Shown here piece after piece: positions 10,866 to 23,110 of a DNA stretch of 64,000 nt. Both the position numbers and the translations under genes were made by a program. The stretch is from positions 11,393,001-11,457,000 of the forward strand of contig CM065804.1 of the NCBI GenBank assembly GCA_033398695.1, in the 5' to 3' direction. Within the stretch, counting starts at the first letter, position 1, and every line of letters starts with the position of its first letter. Below the pieces are notes generated by a model that saw only the letters and a list, made by a program, of their open reading frames with translations, made no database searches and was not told where the DNA came from. Origin of the DNA: Orobanche coerulescens (Eukaryota > Streptophyta > Magnoliopsida > Lamiales > Orobanchaceae).

Positions 10866-11351
10866 ACTGATTGTGGTTTTCATCTTGAGGATGACGTTGA
10901 TGTTTTCGTTAATTGTGATATTGTCAGGAGTATCACAATGCTTTGTGCTTGGGGTCGAGAGACATTATATATCGAGTCTTGGTGCTTGGCTAGAATGGCA
11001 TAGGAATAATGTGTTATGTGTAATGTGTCCTTGTAAGTGAATTGAAGTGGATGATCGGGTTGTGGACCTGTGTTTTGTGGCCGAATGGTTGGGTCTTGAC
11101 CCCGTGTGTTGTTAAGCGAATTTGTATTTTGAAAAATGAACTTGGGGTGTGACCCTAAATGGCTTCGAGGAATTAAGAACTTTTCAATTTCAAATGTTTT
11201 CAAAACCCCCGAGATTTGGAAGTGTTTTCAAAGTGCTTACTTACTTCGTTTCGCTTTCAAGACTTGAACTATTTTTTTTACTAAATATATCTCGGGAAGT
11301 CTTTCGTTATATTCTCGGAATGTGTTGTGTATGGCTCGTATTTGCACTTTA

Positions 11352-11410
11352 TACTTGCACTAGCGAAACGGTGGAGTTTTGCTAACCCCAGTAATCGGGT
11401 GGATATCTAT
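11352..11410 (+). other. Conserved LTR hairpin module (C 5' copy)
   Basis: The module is TACTTGCACTAG, then GTGGAGTTTTGCTAAC, then a C-run/G-run hairpin. In this copy the stem has lost bases (CCCCAGTAATCGGG). The right LTR copy at 16948-17003 has the full stem CCCCCGA-GTAA-TCGGGGG. Comparable copies lie at 29041-29097 (A), 7593-7647 (B), 38562-38617 and 57355-57408 (E), 39207-39252 and 45828-45877 (G) and 4513-4560 (TE1). Confidence 0.75.
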
Positions 11411-11783
11411 ATTGTGTCCGTGCACATGCGGGTTTTCGGGAGCAAGACACGGGATCGGCACGAGGGATGATGAAAGACGAATGATACTAATCACACGAAG
11501 GCCGCTTTTGGGTTCGATTAGTGAGTCCATTGAATTGTCTTTTCCGCTGTCTTATTGTTCGTTGTTGCAAGTATTTTACCCTTGTGTGGGTATGAGTCTG
11601 GATGAGTTTATGTATTTTGATTTGTAAGTCAGTGTCGAAAGACCAAATCGGTCTATTGGTCCGTTATTTTGATTCATCGGTATGTAATGTAATGTGTTGT
11701 TTTGATGTCTAGCCTGGTGGATCCTCGCGGAGAGGGTCTGCGGCGTGTAATATTCCCGGTTCGATCTGGGGATGTTACATTTA

Positions 11784-11795
11784 TGGTATCGGAGC
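11784..11795 (+). other. C primer binding site
   Basis: TGGTATCGGAGC, four bases after the 5' LTR. It matches the initiator tRNA-Met 3' end with one A-to-G difference, which elements D and E share. Confidence 0.85.
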
Positions 11796-14399
11796 CAGGT
11801 TGAGGAAACCTAGGCTGTCGGGTCGAGTTATGTGTTGTTGAGTCTTGTATTGTCAGATTTTGTCTGACTGAGTCGTGTCGCGACGCGTCATCTGGGATGT
11901 CGGCCGTGATTAGTATCAAGGTGCAGCCATCATCTTCGTGCGATCTGTGGATGTAAGTCTCCCTACTACATGTTGTACCACGAGCTATACGAGCCTGTAT
12001 GATTCTGTGTTATGTAGTAGTATTTGAAGGTGCATCGTGAGTAAGTGACATATATTTGTTAATTCCCGTTTTGTGCTAGAATGAAGAGTGATATTGCTAA
12101 ATGTATCCTTGTATGAACTGTTTTCTTGCAAGAGCAACAACCTTGGAATTTTTAGTTTCGAAGGCTCCCGGGGAGTCACGTAAATTTTTAAAATGTTCTC
12201 CAAGGGAAAAAAAAAAAAAAAATTGATTTTTGTATGATGACCTCAAGGTCGAAAATTTTTAGACTTCAAACTACCGATATTTCATTCTCATCTCATACTA
12301 AGAGTTTTCAAAACTCGAGTTTTTAACTCAAATAAGGTCTTCAAAATATACTCAAGACGTGACTCGTTTGTAACTTTTCGGTTTCATGAATGTTGGTCAG
12401 AAGATGCGTATTGATGATGCTCTTGTTGTTGAGCAGTGGTGCCAGTTTTATGATTAAAATAGTGACGTGAATGTTGAGTCCATCAGTATGTATGTGTTGA
12501 GATAGTCCTCTTTATTGAGAAGTAAAATTTTCATCTTTGTAGGATGATTTTCTTTTGATGGTTGCTTGTGAGATGTTATAATTATGTGAATCGATGACAT
12601 TTAGACTCGTATGTGGTTGCTTATTTGTAACCTTCGAGTCTAGTATTACATCATATATGTTTGCAATCGTGTTGGTGATTAGAGCAGTTAGCACAGGCTT
12701 AATACGAGCCTAACGCGCGCTAACGTGGCGTGTTTAGCGCACGTTAATCTTTGTTGTAACGCGTGCTAATCAACCTGGGCAGAGGCTATGGAACCGCATT
12801 ATAGCCGTTAAATCTAACTTTTACGGCCAATCACCTGTAGTTGTATTCTCTACGTGGTGTCTAGTGATAACAACTGTTGTGCGTGAATGTGTGTTAAGAC
12901 TTTTCGTATTGCTAGGTGATATTTGATTGTGTTTGATGAATTGATAAATTATGTCTGCTGTGTGTGTTCAAAAACACTTTCCTGGAAACTTCACAAAGTT
13001 TTGACGGTTCGATTAATCGGCGGCTCCGTGTATACTTTGAAAATTATTTGGAATTGGCAAGCCGGCCTTGGATTCTCAAATAAAACCTCGATGGTATTTG
13101 AAAGAGTTGTTTTAAAATACATGTAGACATTTTGTAAAATATTACCGTTGTTGATGTTTATGAAGTGTTGGGAGAATTTTCGAAAATAATTTTTAACGTA
13201 TTGTTGTATTTTCAAATAACTCGAGTGAATGATTTTCAAAAATCTTTCACACCATAAAAATATTTTATTTCAAAAGCGATTTTTATTTTCAAAAATATAT
13301 AGTGAAAGATGAAAAATCTCACTCGATGTAAAGTTCAAACTCGGATTTGGAAATGTTAGAGTATGTACGAATGATTTGATGATCTTGCATGGTTAACTTG
13401 TTAGTTGTTAACGGTGATGATGATACGTAGGGGCATGATGACTTCAAATGATTTCAAATGAGACGGTTAAAGTATGTTGTTTACAAGTTTTGATGAAACA
13501 ACCCGAGGTACCAAAAGTACTTTTAAAGTTTATTTTAAATACCATACAAATCCAAGGATTTTCAAAAGATTTCCTTTAAAAGGATACCTCGTGGATTTTC
13601 TTTTCGAGTTGTTATTGGTTACCTTATGTGATATGTCGTGCTGAGTTGGTACTTTAGTATAATATTTTGCGAAGTCGTGCAATCGTATTGAGTGGGAATC
13701 CGCTTAGTATGCCGATGGGCAGAGGACGCAGTCGTGACCACGATACTAATGGCCATGAAGATCGGATGTGGACCAAGAGGATATGGTCGGGAAGGTTGCT
13801 ATTCCAGCACTTCGTTCTCGTTGTTTAGGTTTCGGGACGAAACCTCTTTTAAAGGTGATATGATGTAATACCCGCATTTTTCTTTCTTTCTCTTCTGTTT
13901 CGTCCAACCGTATCGACTCGACTGTGTTCGTTGATGCTTCTGACCTGGTGTTGTTTCTCACCTTTGTCATTCGAGCGAGTTCTGATATTGTCCCAAATTG
14001 ATCTATATATCGTTGTGACCTTTTCAAGTTCGGAAAATTAGTCTCGTTTTCGATCTTCCAACCCTTGGGCGGTGGAATTCAGTATTTGTTCAGCGATTGG
14101 CTCGCGTTTTGATTGATGTACCATTGGGTTGGTCAATCATATTGATTTTCATCCGTTGTGTTTTGTGATTGTTCGGATAATTGACTTGATTGTATTATCC
14201 ATTTTATGACGCTTGTCACTTGTTGGTTTTGTTATATCCCTAACGGCGACGTCGTGTTGGTCGTCGTGGAGCGTGTTTTCACGCCGTATATTCCTTTGCG
14301 TTGCTTGTAACGTTTCAACGATGGGCGTAAGTTACGCGTTTCCTTGCGTATCTCGTTGAGTTTTCCTGGCGGGATATTGCTTCTCCCTGCTTGTTTTAA

Positions 14400-14434
14400 G
14401 TTTCGGGACGAAACTTCTTTTAAGGAGGGTAGAA
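14400..14434 (+). other. C polypurine tract with preceding hairpin
   Basis: GTTTCGGGACGAAAC (14400-14414) can fold as a 6-bp stem. It is followed by TTTTAAGGAGGGTAGAA, which abuts the 3' LTR and is the expected plus-strand primer site. D, E and G have the same arrangement. Confidence 0.8.
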
Positions 14435-17380
14435 TGTAATATCCGCAATTTTCGATTTTCGGTAAATTTCTTTTTCGGACGGAGTCCGTTTTGACAACTC
14501 GCTCATGACCGTTTCGTCATTTCGAGAATGATTAATTCTGTACTTTTTGTCATCCGAGTTCATTTCGGTATCGTTTTGTTGAGTTCCGAGCTTTTTAGCG
14601 ACTTTTCCGCACTTGAGTTCGATTCTTGCGAATCTCGCCCGAAACTGTTGTTTCGAGTTTCTCGTAAGTTCATTTAATGTTATTATTCATGTTGCGAGCT
14701 TTGGTTTGGTGTTTCGATCGCGTATCGTGATTTTCGGATGTTTTGGGCCATTTTCGTAATTTCCCAAAGTTTTGGGTAATTACTTCCGTTGTCGAATTCC
14801 GAGCCTTCGGGTGGTCGGAATCGTGTGTTCTCTTAGTGCTCGGATTCGTCTTTGCGAGTACTTCGTAACCGTATCTTCGATTCGTACTCAGGTTCGGGTT
14901 TCGGGTCGTTCGGCCGTCGGAGTTGGTCCCGCCGAGTCATGGCCGGCATGCTCGAGCAGCCGCCCCGCCGAGTAACGTGCGGTAGTGATCGGCAGTTACG
15001 TACGTAAGGCCGGTTACGTACGTAAGGCCCTGGCCGGTTACGTACGTAACGGGCCGGCAGTTTTGGGGCAGTGACTCGGTTACGTACGTAACCCGGCCGG
15101 TAGTCGGCCTATTTAAGGCCTGGCAGCGTTTTTTTCACCCATTCTCTCACTCTTTCTCTTCTCTTCCGCGGATGGAGGCATGGGAATCATGGATCAATGT
15201 TGTTATACATTTAATCCATGAAGTTTTGAGGCTCATATCATCAATCATCCCTCCTATAACATCCTCCGATCTACCGAATCACGTCAGATTTCCTAGAAAT
15301 CTAATTTTGGGGATTTTGGGTATTTTGGTTGTTTTCGTCCGATTAATCCGATTTAACTTGGTATTATGATAGATTGATGATTATTAAGATGTATTAAATC
15401 TTTTCCCTTGTTATTCCATGGTTGGATCGTATCGATTCGTTGTTTTGGTCGAGTTCTTGATCGACGCCTTGAAGGTGTCCTAGAAATGTCATAGAGGGGT
15501 TTTCGGGCGTTCTACGATTATTCTTCCTCGTATGATCGATGATTTATTGATTATATGTTGTTAGGGTCTAATTCTTGCGAAGAACTCGAGTCGGAACCCT
15601 TCCGTCGCCGCTTTTCTTCAAGCTTTTCGATCGTGGGCGTATTCTTTGTCTTCGCCGGAGAATTGTAGGTGTTCGAGGTGTCCCGACTGAGCCGTGATTG
15701 TAGGAGTGTCCGGTATCGATTATCGAGGCAAGTATCTTGCCCATACATTGCGTGTTTTGTGGATATAATGGTTGTTAATCGTCGATATGTGCTAAATAAA
15801 TATTCATAACCATCTTTTTTCAAAAGTATCAATATATTTACCATCATGGTTTTCTTAAAGACGACTCGTGTGTTCCGAGAATTAATATGCTTAATTGAAT
15901 ACATGTATTAATGTTGAGTATAAGATCGTAATACTTTCGTGTGATGCCATTGTGTGTGATTACGTCGTCGGTAAGTTTTGAAGTTTAATCCTTTGTTTAA
16001 GCTGTACGTGGAGATATGTGGTTATCGATGAATTATGTGAATTTATGTGATATTGGTTGTGCCGTTCGGTGCTGTTGGAATAGTGTGCTTTCTTGTTGAT
16101 AGTATTAGTTCTGAATATGTGAGTATATGTTGGATGAACTGGCCATTCTAGTAAGGTACCTCAACTATATATACTGTGATTGACCTTCGAGGCTTGTGGT
16201 TTGCAACTGTGATTTTGGAACGTGTGTGTGTGTTGTTCCTTCCACCTGGAGTGTCCGACGGGATGTCTGGGGGTCGATACTAAGGGGTACGGCCACGGAA
16301 GTGGACTTGGGTACGTGTGTGGATGAACTTCCACCCGGAGTGTCCGACGGGATGTCTGGGGGTCGATACTAAGGGGTACGGCCGCGGAAGTGGTTTCCCA
16401 CCCGGAGTGTCCGACGGGATGTCCGGGGTCGATACTAAGGGGTACGGCCGCGGGTTACGATTGTGGTTTTCATCTTGAGGATGACGTTGATGTTTTCGTT
16501 AATTGTGATATTGTCCGGAGTATCACAATGCTTTGTGCTTGGGGTCGAGAGACATTATATATCGAGTCTTGGTGCTTGGCTAGAATGGCATAGGAATAAT
16601 GTGTTATGTGTAATGTGTCCTTGTAAGTGAATTGAAGTGGATGATCGGGTTGTAGACCCTGTGTTTTGTGATAGGAATGGTTGGGTCTTGGACCCGTGTG
16701 TTGTTAAACGAATTTGTATTTTGAAAAATGAACTTTGGGGTGTGACCCTAAATGGCTTTCGAGGAATTAAGAACTTTTCAATTTCAAATGTTTTCAAAAC
16801 TCCCGAGATTTGGAAGTGTTTTCAAAGTGCTTACTTACTTCGTTTTCGCTTTCAAGACTTGGACTATTTTTTAACTAAATATATCTCGGGAAGTCTTTCG
16901 TTATATTCTCGGAATGTGTTGTGTATGGCTCGTATTTGCACTTTATACTTGCACTAGCGAAACAGTGGAGTTTTGCTAACCCCCGAGTAATCGGGGGGTG
17001 GATATCTATATTGTGTCCAGGTACATGCAGGTTTTCGGGAGCAAGACACAGGATCGGCACGAGGGATGATGAAAGACGAATGATACTAATCACACGAAGG
17101 CCAGTTTTGGGTTCAGTTAGTCGGAGTCCATTGTATTGCCTTTTCCGCTGTCTTATTGTTCGTTGTTGCAAGTATTTTACCCTTGTGTGGGTATGAGTCT
17201 GGATGAGTTTATGTATTTTGATTTGTAAGTCAGTGTCGAAAGACCAAATCGGTCTATTGGTCCGTTATTTTGATTCATCGGTATGTAATGTAATGTGTTG
17301 TTTTGATGTCTAGCCTGGTGGATCCTCGCGGAGAGGGTCTGCGGCGTGTAATATTCCCGGTTCGATCTGGGGATGTTACA
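14435..17380 (+). repeat. C 3' LTR
   Basis: Runs from TGTAATATCCGC to GGGGATGTTACA, 2946 bp, nearly identical to the 5' LTR. It has a palindrome array at 14995-15092, a TATA-like box at 15109-15118, a tandem array at about 16240-16455 and a hairpin module at 16948-17003. TSD GTATG follows directly. Confidence 0.93.
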
Positions 17381-17385
17381 GTATG

Positions 17386-17548
17386 GACATGGTACTTGCC
17401 TCGAACAACCACAAATGCGGAGAATCGATCGAAGTAGGTTGGCACGAACCGAATACAAACCCGCCGACTCCACTGGACTCCAACCCGTGACAATAAACTA
17501 CGAACAACAATAACAACAATGAAAATGAATTCCATAGCACGGCCTAGA
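17386..17548 (-). repeat. Solo LTR B, middle piece
   Basis: These 163 bp between C and D continue LTR B from 8825 and resume at 27511. They include the duplicated CTAGA (17544-17548) made by the D insertion. No gene is seen. Confidence 0.75.
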
Positions 17549-19954
17549 TGTAATACCCGGTTGTAATTCAGTAATTATCACTCAGTAATTATCATTCAGT
17601 ATTTATCATTCAGTCATTATCACTCAGTAAATTCACTCATTATTGATCATTTGTCACTCATATTCAGTCATGGTATTCATCATTCAGAGTAATTGTATCG
17701 TGTATCAATCGTCATTCATCACTAATCTGATTGGAGTTTCGTGCCGTGTTTATCATCATTGTCATTTTCGCAAGTCGTGCTTGAGGAGTAGCGCACGCTA
17801 CATACTCCTTTTAGCGTACGCTAATTGGGTATAGGTAGCGCACGCTACCGCTCGCCTTTAGCGCACGCTAAGGCTACCTTGGCCGCATCCCGAAGGTACT
17901 CATTGCAGTGAGAATATTTGTAGCGCACGCTACGAGTGGTAAGTAGCGCGCGCTAACGGTGGTAGTAGCGCACGCTATATGTGTGGAGTAGCGCTAGGGG
18001 CGGATCGGGTTGAGTCCAAAGGGCTACCGGATCGCACCGGTTTATTCATAGCGCACGCTATGCATTGTTGTTAGCGTACGCAACCGATATATTAGCGCAC
18101 GCTAAATAATGGTTGTAGCGCACGCTATCGAGTTAGATCGAGAGGCGAGATGGTTTTACGGACTCCGATCAAGGCGTCAAATATTTCGCTAGCGCACGCT
18201 AACAATGGATATTAGCGCACGCTAGTAGTATGGCCGTAGCGCACGCTACAAAGAGGTACGTAGCGCGTGCTACCGTGTTCGGACGTGGAGTCTTGGACTA
18301 CCCAAATTACTCGTTAGCGCACGCTATGCACAAGGGCTAGCGCACGCTAACCTGGACTGAGTATAAATTGGACAGTTTAGTCAGAGTTCGTCATTTTTCA
18401 TCTCATTTCATTCCTTCGGTATTTTTGGGCGATTTCGAGCGATTCAGAGGGGATTCTTCGAGGTGTAATCATCAATCATCACCTTCAAGCTCATCTTTCG
18501 GATTAATCATCATTTCATCATCTTCATCACATCGGATCGAAGGTATTAATCTCTTGGATCTAGAATTTCGGATTTTTGGGGTTTTCCTTCCGATTTCTTC
18601 GTGTAAGCTTGGATTATCATTGGAATATGTTAGTTATGGATTATCTAACTTGTATAAATATATTCCTATGGATTTAATGGTTATTTTCGGAATTATTTCA
18701 AGAACCCTTGGGGTTGACTTCGGTTAATTGGGGATTTTCCGATTGATGTTGTTGTAATCATGAGTTATGGATTCCTAATGGATTATTGATATCATTGAAA
18801 GTATTTTGATGGTTTGAAATACTCATCTTGGAGTTGGTTTCGATATATTCGGGTTCGAATATTGTTGTATCGACGTTTGGGTTGGTTATGATCGTATTGA
18901 ATTCGTGTATTGATCGGATTATTGGTAATTGTGTTATTCAAGGTTGTTCGAGCGACCAACATTTCATTTAGGACGTTGTTCGTGGAAGGACATTATCATC
19001 GGTATTGTGTAAGTTAATTCTTACTCGGTTAAAAGGATATTCATTCCTTTTGTCGTTGTTCATTCATAATCATAACTCATTCATCATTGTATTAAGTATC
19101 AAAACTCGTCATTGTCAATTAATCACCTCGGTCATAAGGAGCAGCGGTTCGATCATTTCATTGAGCTATCATTCATTTCACCATCATTCAATCTTGGTGA
19201 GTCATTATTCATTTTCATTGTCACTTTTGTCATATTGTGGCATTAGGGTCATCTTGGCGTGCCGTTGGTATGTGTAGGATTTTCATGTCGGGCACATTAT
19301 AGTCGTGTGTTGGGTGGTGGCCACACATTGGGTGTGCACACGAGTCGATTGCTCGTGAGACCGATTAGGTACAAGACCACGCGTGTTTGATCGTTGGTGG
19401 CTTGTGCACGGACACATTTCCATCCCGGACGTAGTGTGGCGCCATTCCTTTGAGCCGTCTTGATTAGTCGAATCATATAGCATGTTTGATTGCGTATGTT
19501 TCGACAGGATAATTCATAATTTCGGATATATCATGATTGTGTATTTTCAACCCTTGAGGATTGTTGTTACGTATGGCCCGGCCCGTTGGGGATATTGTTT
19601 TTGGTCATGGCAAGGCTAAGGCACGGGAGAGCACGGTGACGGCGAGAGTCAGTGATACTAGTAGGGGGCCCGATCATTGATCATTCATTCGATCATTTAT
19701 GTTTCCTTTATTCATTCCGCGCAGACATTAGTTTGAATGCTCATTTCATTCGATGTTGTGTATTTTATCGTCACATAAAATACACATGTATTTTATTTTA
19801 TCACAGGTGTTGTATAAAACTCCTCATCGGAGTAATTGATGTTGTAATGTGGTTCGGTACTACATTTACTGTGTAATTCATTCATTCTCATTCGCTGGTG
19901 GGTCCCAGTCGGGGTCCACGGCCTTTGTAATATCCGCCTAGTTTGGGGTGTTAC
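17549..19954 (+). repeat. D 5' LTR
   Basis: Opens TGTAATACCCGG and closes TTTGGGGTGTTAC; the final A of TTACA seems lost at the junction. It holds a palindrome array (17789-18350), a TATA box (18362) and a transcribed leader rich in ATCATC/CATTCATT words. A terminal TAATATCCGCC block resembles the ends of the other gypsy LTRs. Confidence 0.92.
17789..18368 (+). promoter_or_regulatory. D1 U3 array of TAGCGCACGCTA and TATA box
   Basis: About 18 copies of the near-palindrome TAGCGCACGCTA occur in 562 bases; variants include GTAC, CGCG and CGTG cores. Flanks often extend it to TTAGCG...CGCTAA. Spacers are unique and vary from 10 to about 70 bp. The last copy ends at 18350 and TATAAAT begins at 18362. 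The right LTR repeats the design at 25346-25903 with TATAAA at 25915. No other part of D carries such words in this density. Confidence 0.85.
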
Positions 19955-19958
19955 GAGT

Positions 19959-19970
19959 TGGTATCGGAGC
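19959..19970 (+). other. D primer binding site
   Basis: TGGTATCGGAGC, four bases after the LTR end, complementary to initiator tRNA-Met as in C and E. Confidence 0.85.
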
Positions 19971-20448
19971 GTGGTTTTGAATACTACCCTCCAAGTCATG
20001 TCTCATTTGAAATCATCGTCATCGGACTAGTATAATTGGACTTACGCGTCAAGAGAGACCTGTGCAAATTCAGAGAAAAAAAGACAAAGAACTGTAAGAT
20101 TACTAATTCCATGGTAAAAAAACAGTCATAAATCATACATTCATAATTCATCGATTAACAATCCTCAATCATCATTGTCATTTTGGCCAGGGACGGTCAG
20201 GTTAACTCATTAATCAGTCAATTCATTTCATTGTTCAGTTGTTGATCAGGAAGATCGGATCATTAATCTTGTTAACTCATCCAAGATAATCATTTCAGTA
20301 ACTTCATCAGATAATCATGTCACGTCAATCAATCATTCAAGTAATCACTGTATTTGAGCGCGTATGCTCATTTTCATCATTTCATAATATAATCATAATG
20401 TGATACTCATGCGAGATGTATAATCATCATATGACTTTCTACTTCAGT

Positions 20449-21720
20449 ATGGAAAGGGCTGGCAGAGGACGTGGAGGACGAGGCCGTGGAGCGGGCCGAA
20501 TCCCGAGAACTCGTGCGAATACCCGTGCAAATGCCAGGAATAATGCTAACTCATCGAGCAGCGACGCTGCCACTCACTCACCTGGACGCGATCATTCACT
20601 GTCAGGGAGTCGTACCCGGGACACGGCTCAGTCAGAGGGTGTCCGGGTCGACCCACTCGCATTTATGCAGGGCATGATGGCCCAAATGACCCAGATGGCT
20701 CAGTTGATGGAGACGATGCATAACTCCGTCAATCAAAATCAGCAGGCTCCTCCGCCGCCACCTCAGAGGCAAGAGAGGGGTGTAAGCAATATCATTAGCG
20801 ATATCTCTCGCCAGCGACCACCTACTTTTGAGGGCTCATCTGAGCCGGCGGATATTGTTCATTGGCTTGAGCATTTTGAGAAGTTATTTGCTATGGTGGA
20901 TTGCCCTGAAGGGCATAAGGTTTCAGTTGCGGCTTACTATCTCGGTAAGAGCGCTCATTCATGGTGGTTATCGTTGAAGCCCACAGACGGAACATGTACT
21001 TGGGATCAGTTCAAGACTCTCATGATGGAGAGGTACTATCCGGCCCCACTCGGGGAGGCCAAGTTGTCGGAATTACTCACTCCCGACCTTTCGGATGATG
21101 ATGTTCTCGCCATCGCCGAAAAATTTCAGAACTTCTTCCGTTCGCCTCATCTATCATTCACTCGAAGCGGACAAGATCAAGTATTTGACAAGAGGTGAAA
21201 CCCCGTATGAGACTTGATTTACTTAATCATAATTGCACCACGTTGGCCGAGTTCATTGAGAAGGCTCTTACTTACGAGCTTACGTCTAAGGAAATTGCTA
21301 AGCAAAGAACCTTCGTCGCTAGCGGGAAGTCCAAGAACCGTAATCGGTCTGACGGAGTCGTGCCACTTTCAAGAAACCGCGGGCGGGCTCTACTTTTCCG
21401 AGCGACCTCCCTAGCATCTAAACCCGCGGAATCTCGATCGCGAGCGGCGATTCGGCCATCACTGTTTCAACCGTGAGAGCAGTGGTCATTTCAGCACCAA
21501 GTGTCCGGCGATCATCACGTGCCACAATGGGATTGCTGGGCATAGGGCCCGTTTTTGCCGTAGGGACTTTAAACCCACTCCGGCGTCATCTCAAGCCCTG
21601 TGTCATTCGGTGCGGGAATCAGGCCACTCGGTCGGCGTCGTTCAAAGCAGCGAGCCAAAGGCGAGCTAAGAGCTATCGAGACGGGAGCGTCCGGTTCGGG
21701 GCGGCAAGCCCCGAATTTAT
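20449..21720 (+). pseudogene. D gag (frameshifted)
   Basis: The start is the ATG before an Arg/Gly-rich tail (MERAGRGRGGRGRGAG), which matches the TE1 gag N-terminus. The capsid domain follows (IVHWLEHFEKLFAMVDCPEG; SAHSWWLSL; WDQFKTLMMERYYP). The frame breaks near 21150 and again near 21195, then resumes through LAEFIEKALTYEL. Two CCHC knuckles can be read piecewise at about 21455-21565 (HHCF...H; CH...GHRARFCR) in different frames. The break after KYLTRG looks like loss of bases from a CTG. Gag would form the virus-like particle and package RNA. Upstream, bases 19971-20448 are non-coding leader. Confidence 0.85.
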
Positions 21721-21739
21721 GAGATGAAGAAGACCGATG

Positions 21740-23110
21740 ATCCCGAGGCCGAATGATCTCGGTACACTCGATATTCTATCTCAACTGTGTGTACCCTTTA
21801 AATCTTGGTGCATCTCATTCATTCATTTCCGAGTCATGTTTGAGTAGACTAAGTCCAGGTAGTGCTACTAGTTGTGAGCCTTATGTCATTGGCCTACGAT
21901 GGTAGACGAATTATCGTGTCGGGAGATTGGTGTCCGATCCGGTTTCATGGTCGTGTATGGCGGCGGACCTAATCGTAGTAGATTTGCCGAGGGACGGCGT
22001 CATCTTGGGTATTGATTGGATGGATCGTCATGATGCCATCATTAGTGTCCGAAAGCGTTTGGTCACTATCATTTGAACGATGGAGTTGAATGTGTGTTTC
22101 AGGGAGGTAATCCTACTGCTCGTAAAGTCATTAATTTGATGAAAGCGGTAAGATTACTCAATCAGGGATGTGTCGGTTATTGGTGTTATATGGCCAAAAC
22201 CGAGAAACCATCAAGATATTGACGGATATTCCGGTGGTGAGGAATATGCCGATGTTTTTCAGACGAGTTACAGTTTGCCTCCACGAGAGGGATGTGGAAT
22301 TCACGATGGAGTTGGAGCACAGTACGTCCCCGATATCTAAGGCACCGTCGGATGGCCCCGACGAAATGCGGGAATTAAAGAACCAACTTGAGGAGTTGTG
22401 CGAGAAAGGTTATATTCGAGAGTGCGTCCCAGTGGGGAGCGCCGGTGTTATTTGTCAAGAAGAAGGATGGTTCATTCCGCTTATGTATTGATTATCGGGA
22501 GTTGAGCAGGTGACGATCAAGAATAAGTATCCCTTACCCCGTATTGACAATCTCTTAGATCAACTTCGGGAGCTTGTATTTTCCAAGATCGACTTAAGAT
22601 CGGATATCATCGATTGCGGATTCGAGTCGGATATCGCGAGGACGGCGTTTCGAACACGCTATGGTCATTATGAGTTTGTGGTTATGCCGTTCGGATTGAC
22701 TAATGCACTGCGGTATTCATGGAGTTAATGAATCGGGTCTTCATCGACTTTTTGGATCGGTTTGTTGTTGTCTTCATCGATGACATTTTGATTTATTCTC
22801 GTGGCCGGAGGAGCACGAGTTTCACCTTCATCAAGTGCTCGGCGTGTTGAGACGAGAACAACTTTATGGGAAGTTTTCTAAATGTGAGTTACGGATGTCA
22901 GTGACTTTTCTCGGACATGTAATTTCATCAGACGGAGTTCGTGTCGATCCTCGAAGACGGAGGCTATTCGAGATTGGCTACCTCCGAAGAACGTTAAGGA
23001 AATCCAAGTTTCCTCGGATTAGCGGGTTATTATCGGCGATTTGTAGAGGGATTTTCTCGAATCGCTCAACCCTTAACGAACCTTTTGCGGAAGGATAAGA
23101 AATACACGTG
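21740..23110 (+). pseudogene. D protease and reverse transcriptase (frameshifted)
   Basis: A protease remnant shows VILGIDWMDRHDA near 21995-22040. The RT lead-in ([13 protein letters not shown]) is near 22360-22400. RT motifs in shifting frames are [44 protein letters not shown] and [14 protein letters not shown] near 22760-22800 with the paired catalytic Asp. The thumb ([15 protein letters not shown]) lies near 22910-22950. Frame changes fall at spots such as CCTG, CAG and CCGG where the protein clearly continues in another frame. Every core motif is recognisable. Confidence 0.87.

Larger units (their letters stand above)
8826..11779 (+). repeat. C 5' LTR
   Basis: Runs from TGTAATATCCGC to GGGGATGTTACA, 2954 bp. 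The order is U3 with a TACGTACGTA array (9394-9510), a TATTTAAG TATA-like box (9529), a conserved leader segment, a tandem array (10660-10865), a hairpin module (11352-11410) and a conserved 3' end containing CGGCGTGTAATATTCCC. The 5-bp TSD precedes it. Confidence 0.93.
11780..14434 (+). other. C internal region, non-coding
   Basis: The 2655 bp between the LTRs contain no frame with gag, protease, RT or integrase motifs. Contents seen are the PBS, an A16 run (12207-12222), a short cluster of TAACGCGCGCTAACG-like words (12710-12770), and an embedded PPT/LTR-start-like junction (13829-13880). The last 400 bp are closely shared with the end of the E interior. Confidence 0.85.
8826..17380 (+). 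mobile_element. C: non-coding LTR retrotransposon (LARD-type)
   Basis: The 8555-bp element has two LTRs of about 2.95 kb, a PBS (11784-11795) and a polypurine tract before the right LTR. The target-site duplication GTATG is perfect (8821-8825 and 17381-17385). The 2.65-kb interior encodes no recognisable gag or pol, so it must have moved with proteins from another element. It lies inside solo LTR B in the opposite orientation. The LTR pair is very similar, apart from small indels and a few substitutions, which suggests a fairly recent insertion. Confidence 0.93.

Noticed and set aside
17789..18350. Regularly recurring 12-bp word with unique spacers, resembling a CRISPR array
   Set aside because: The repeats are too short, the spacing is uneven, and the setting is a plant LTR promoter with no cas genes.
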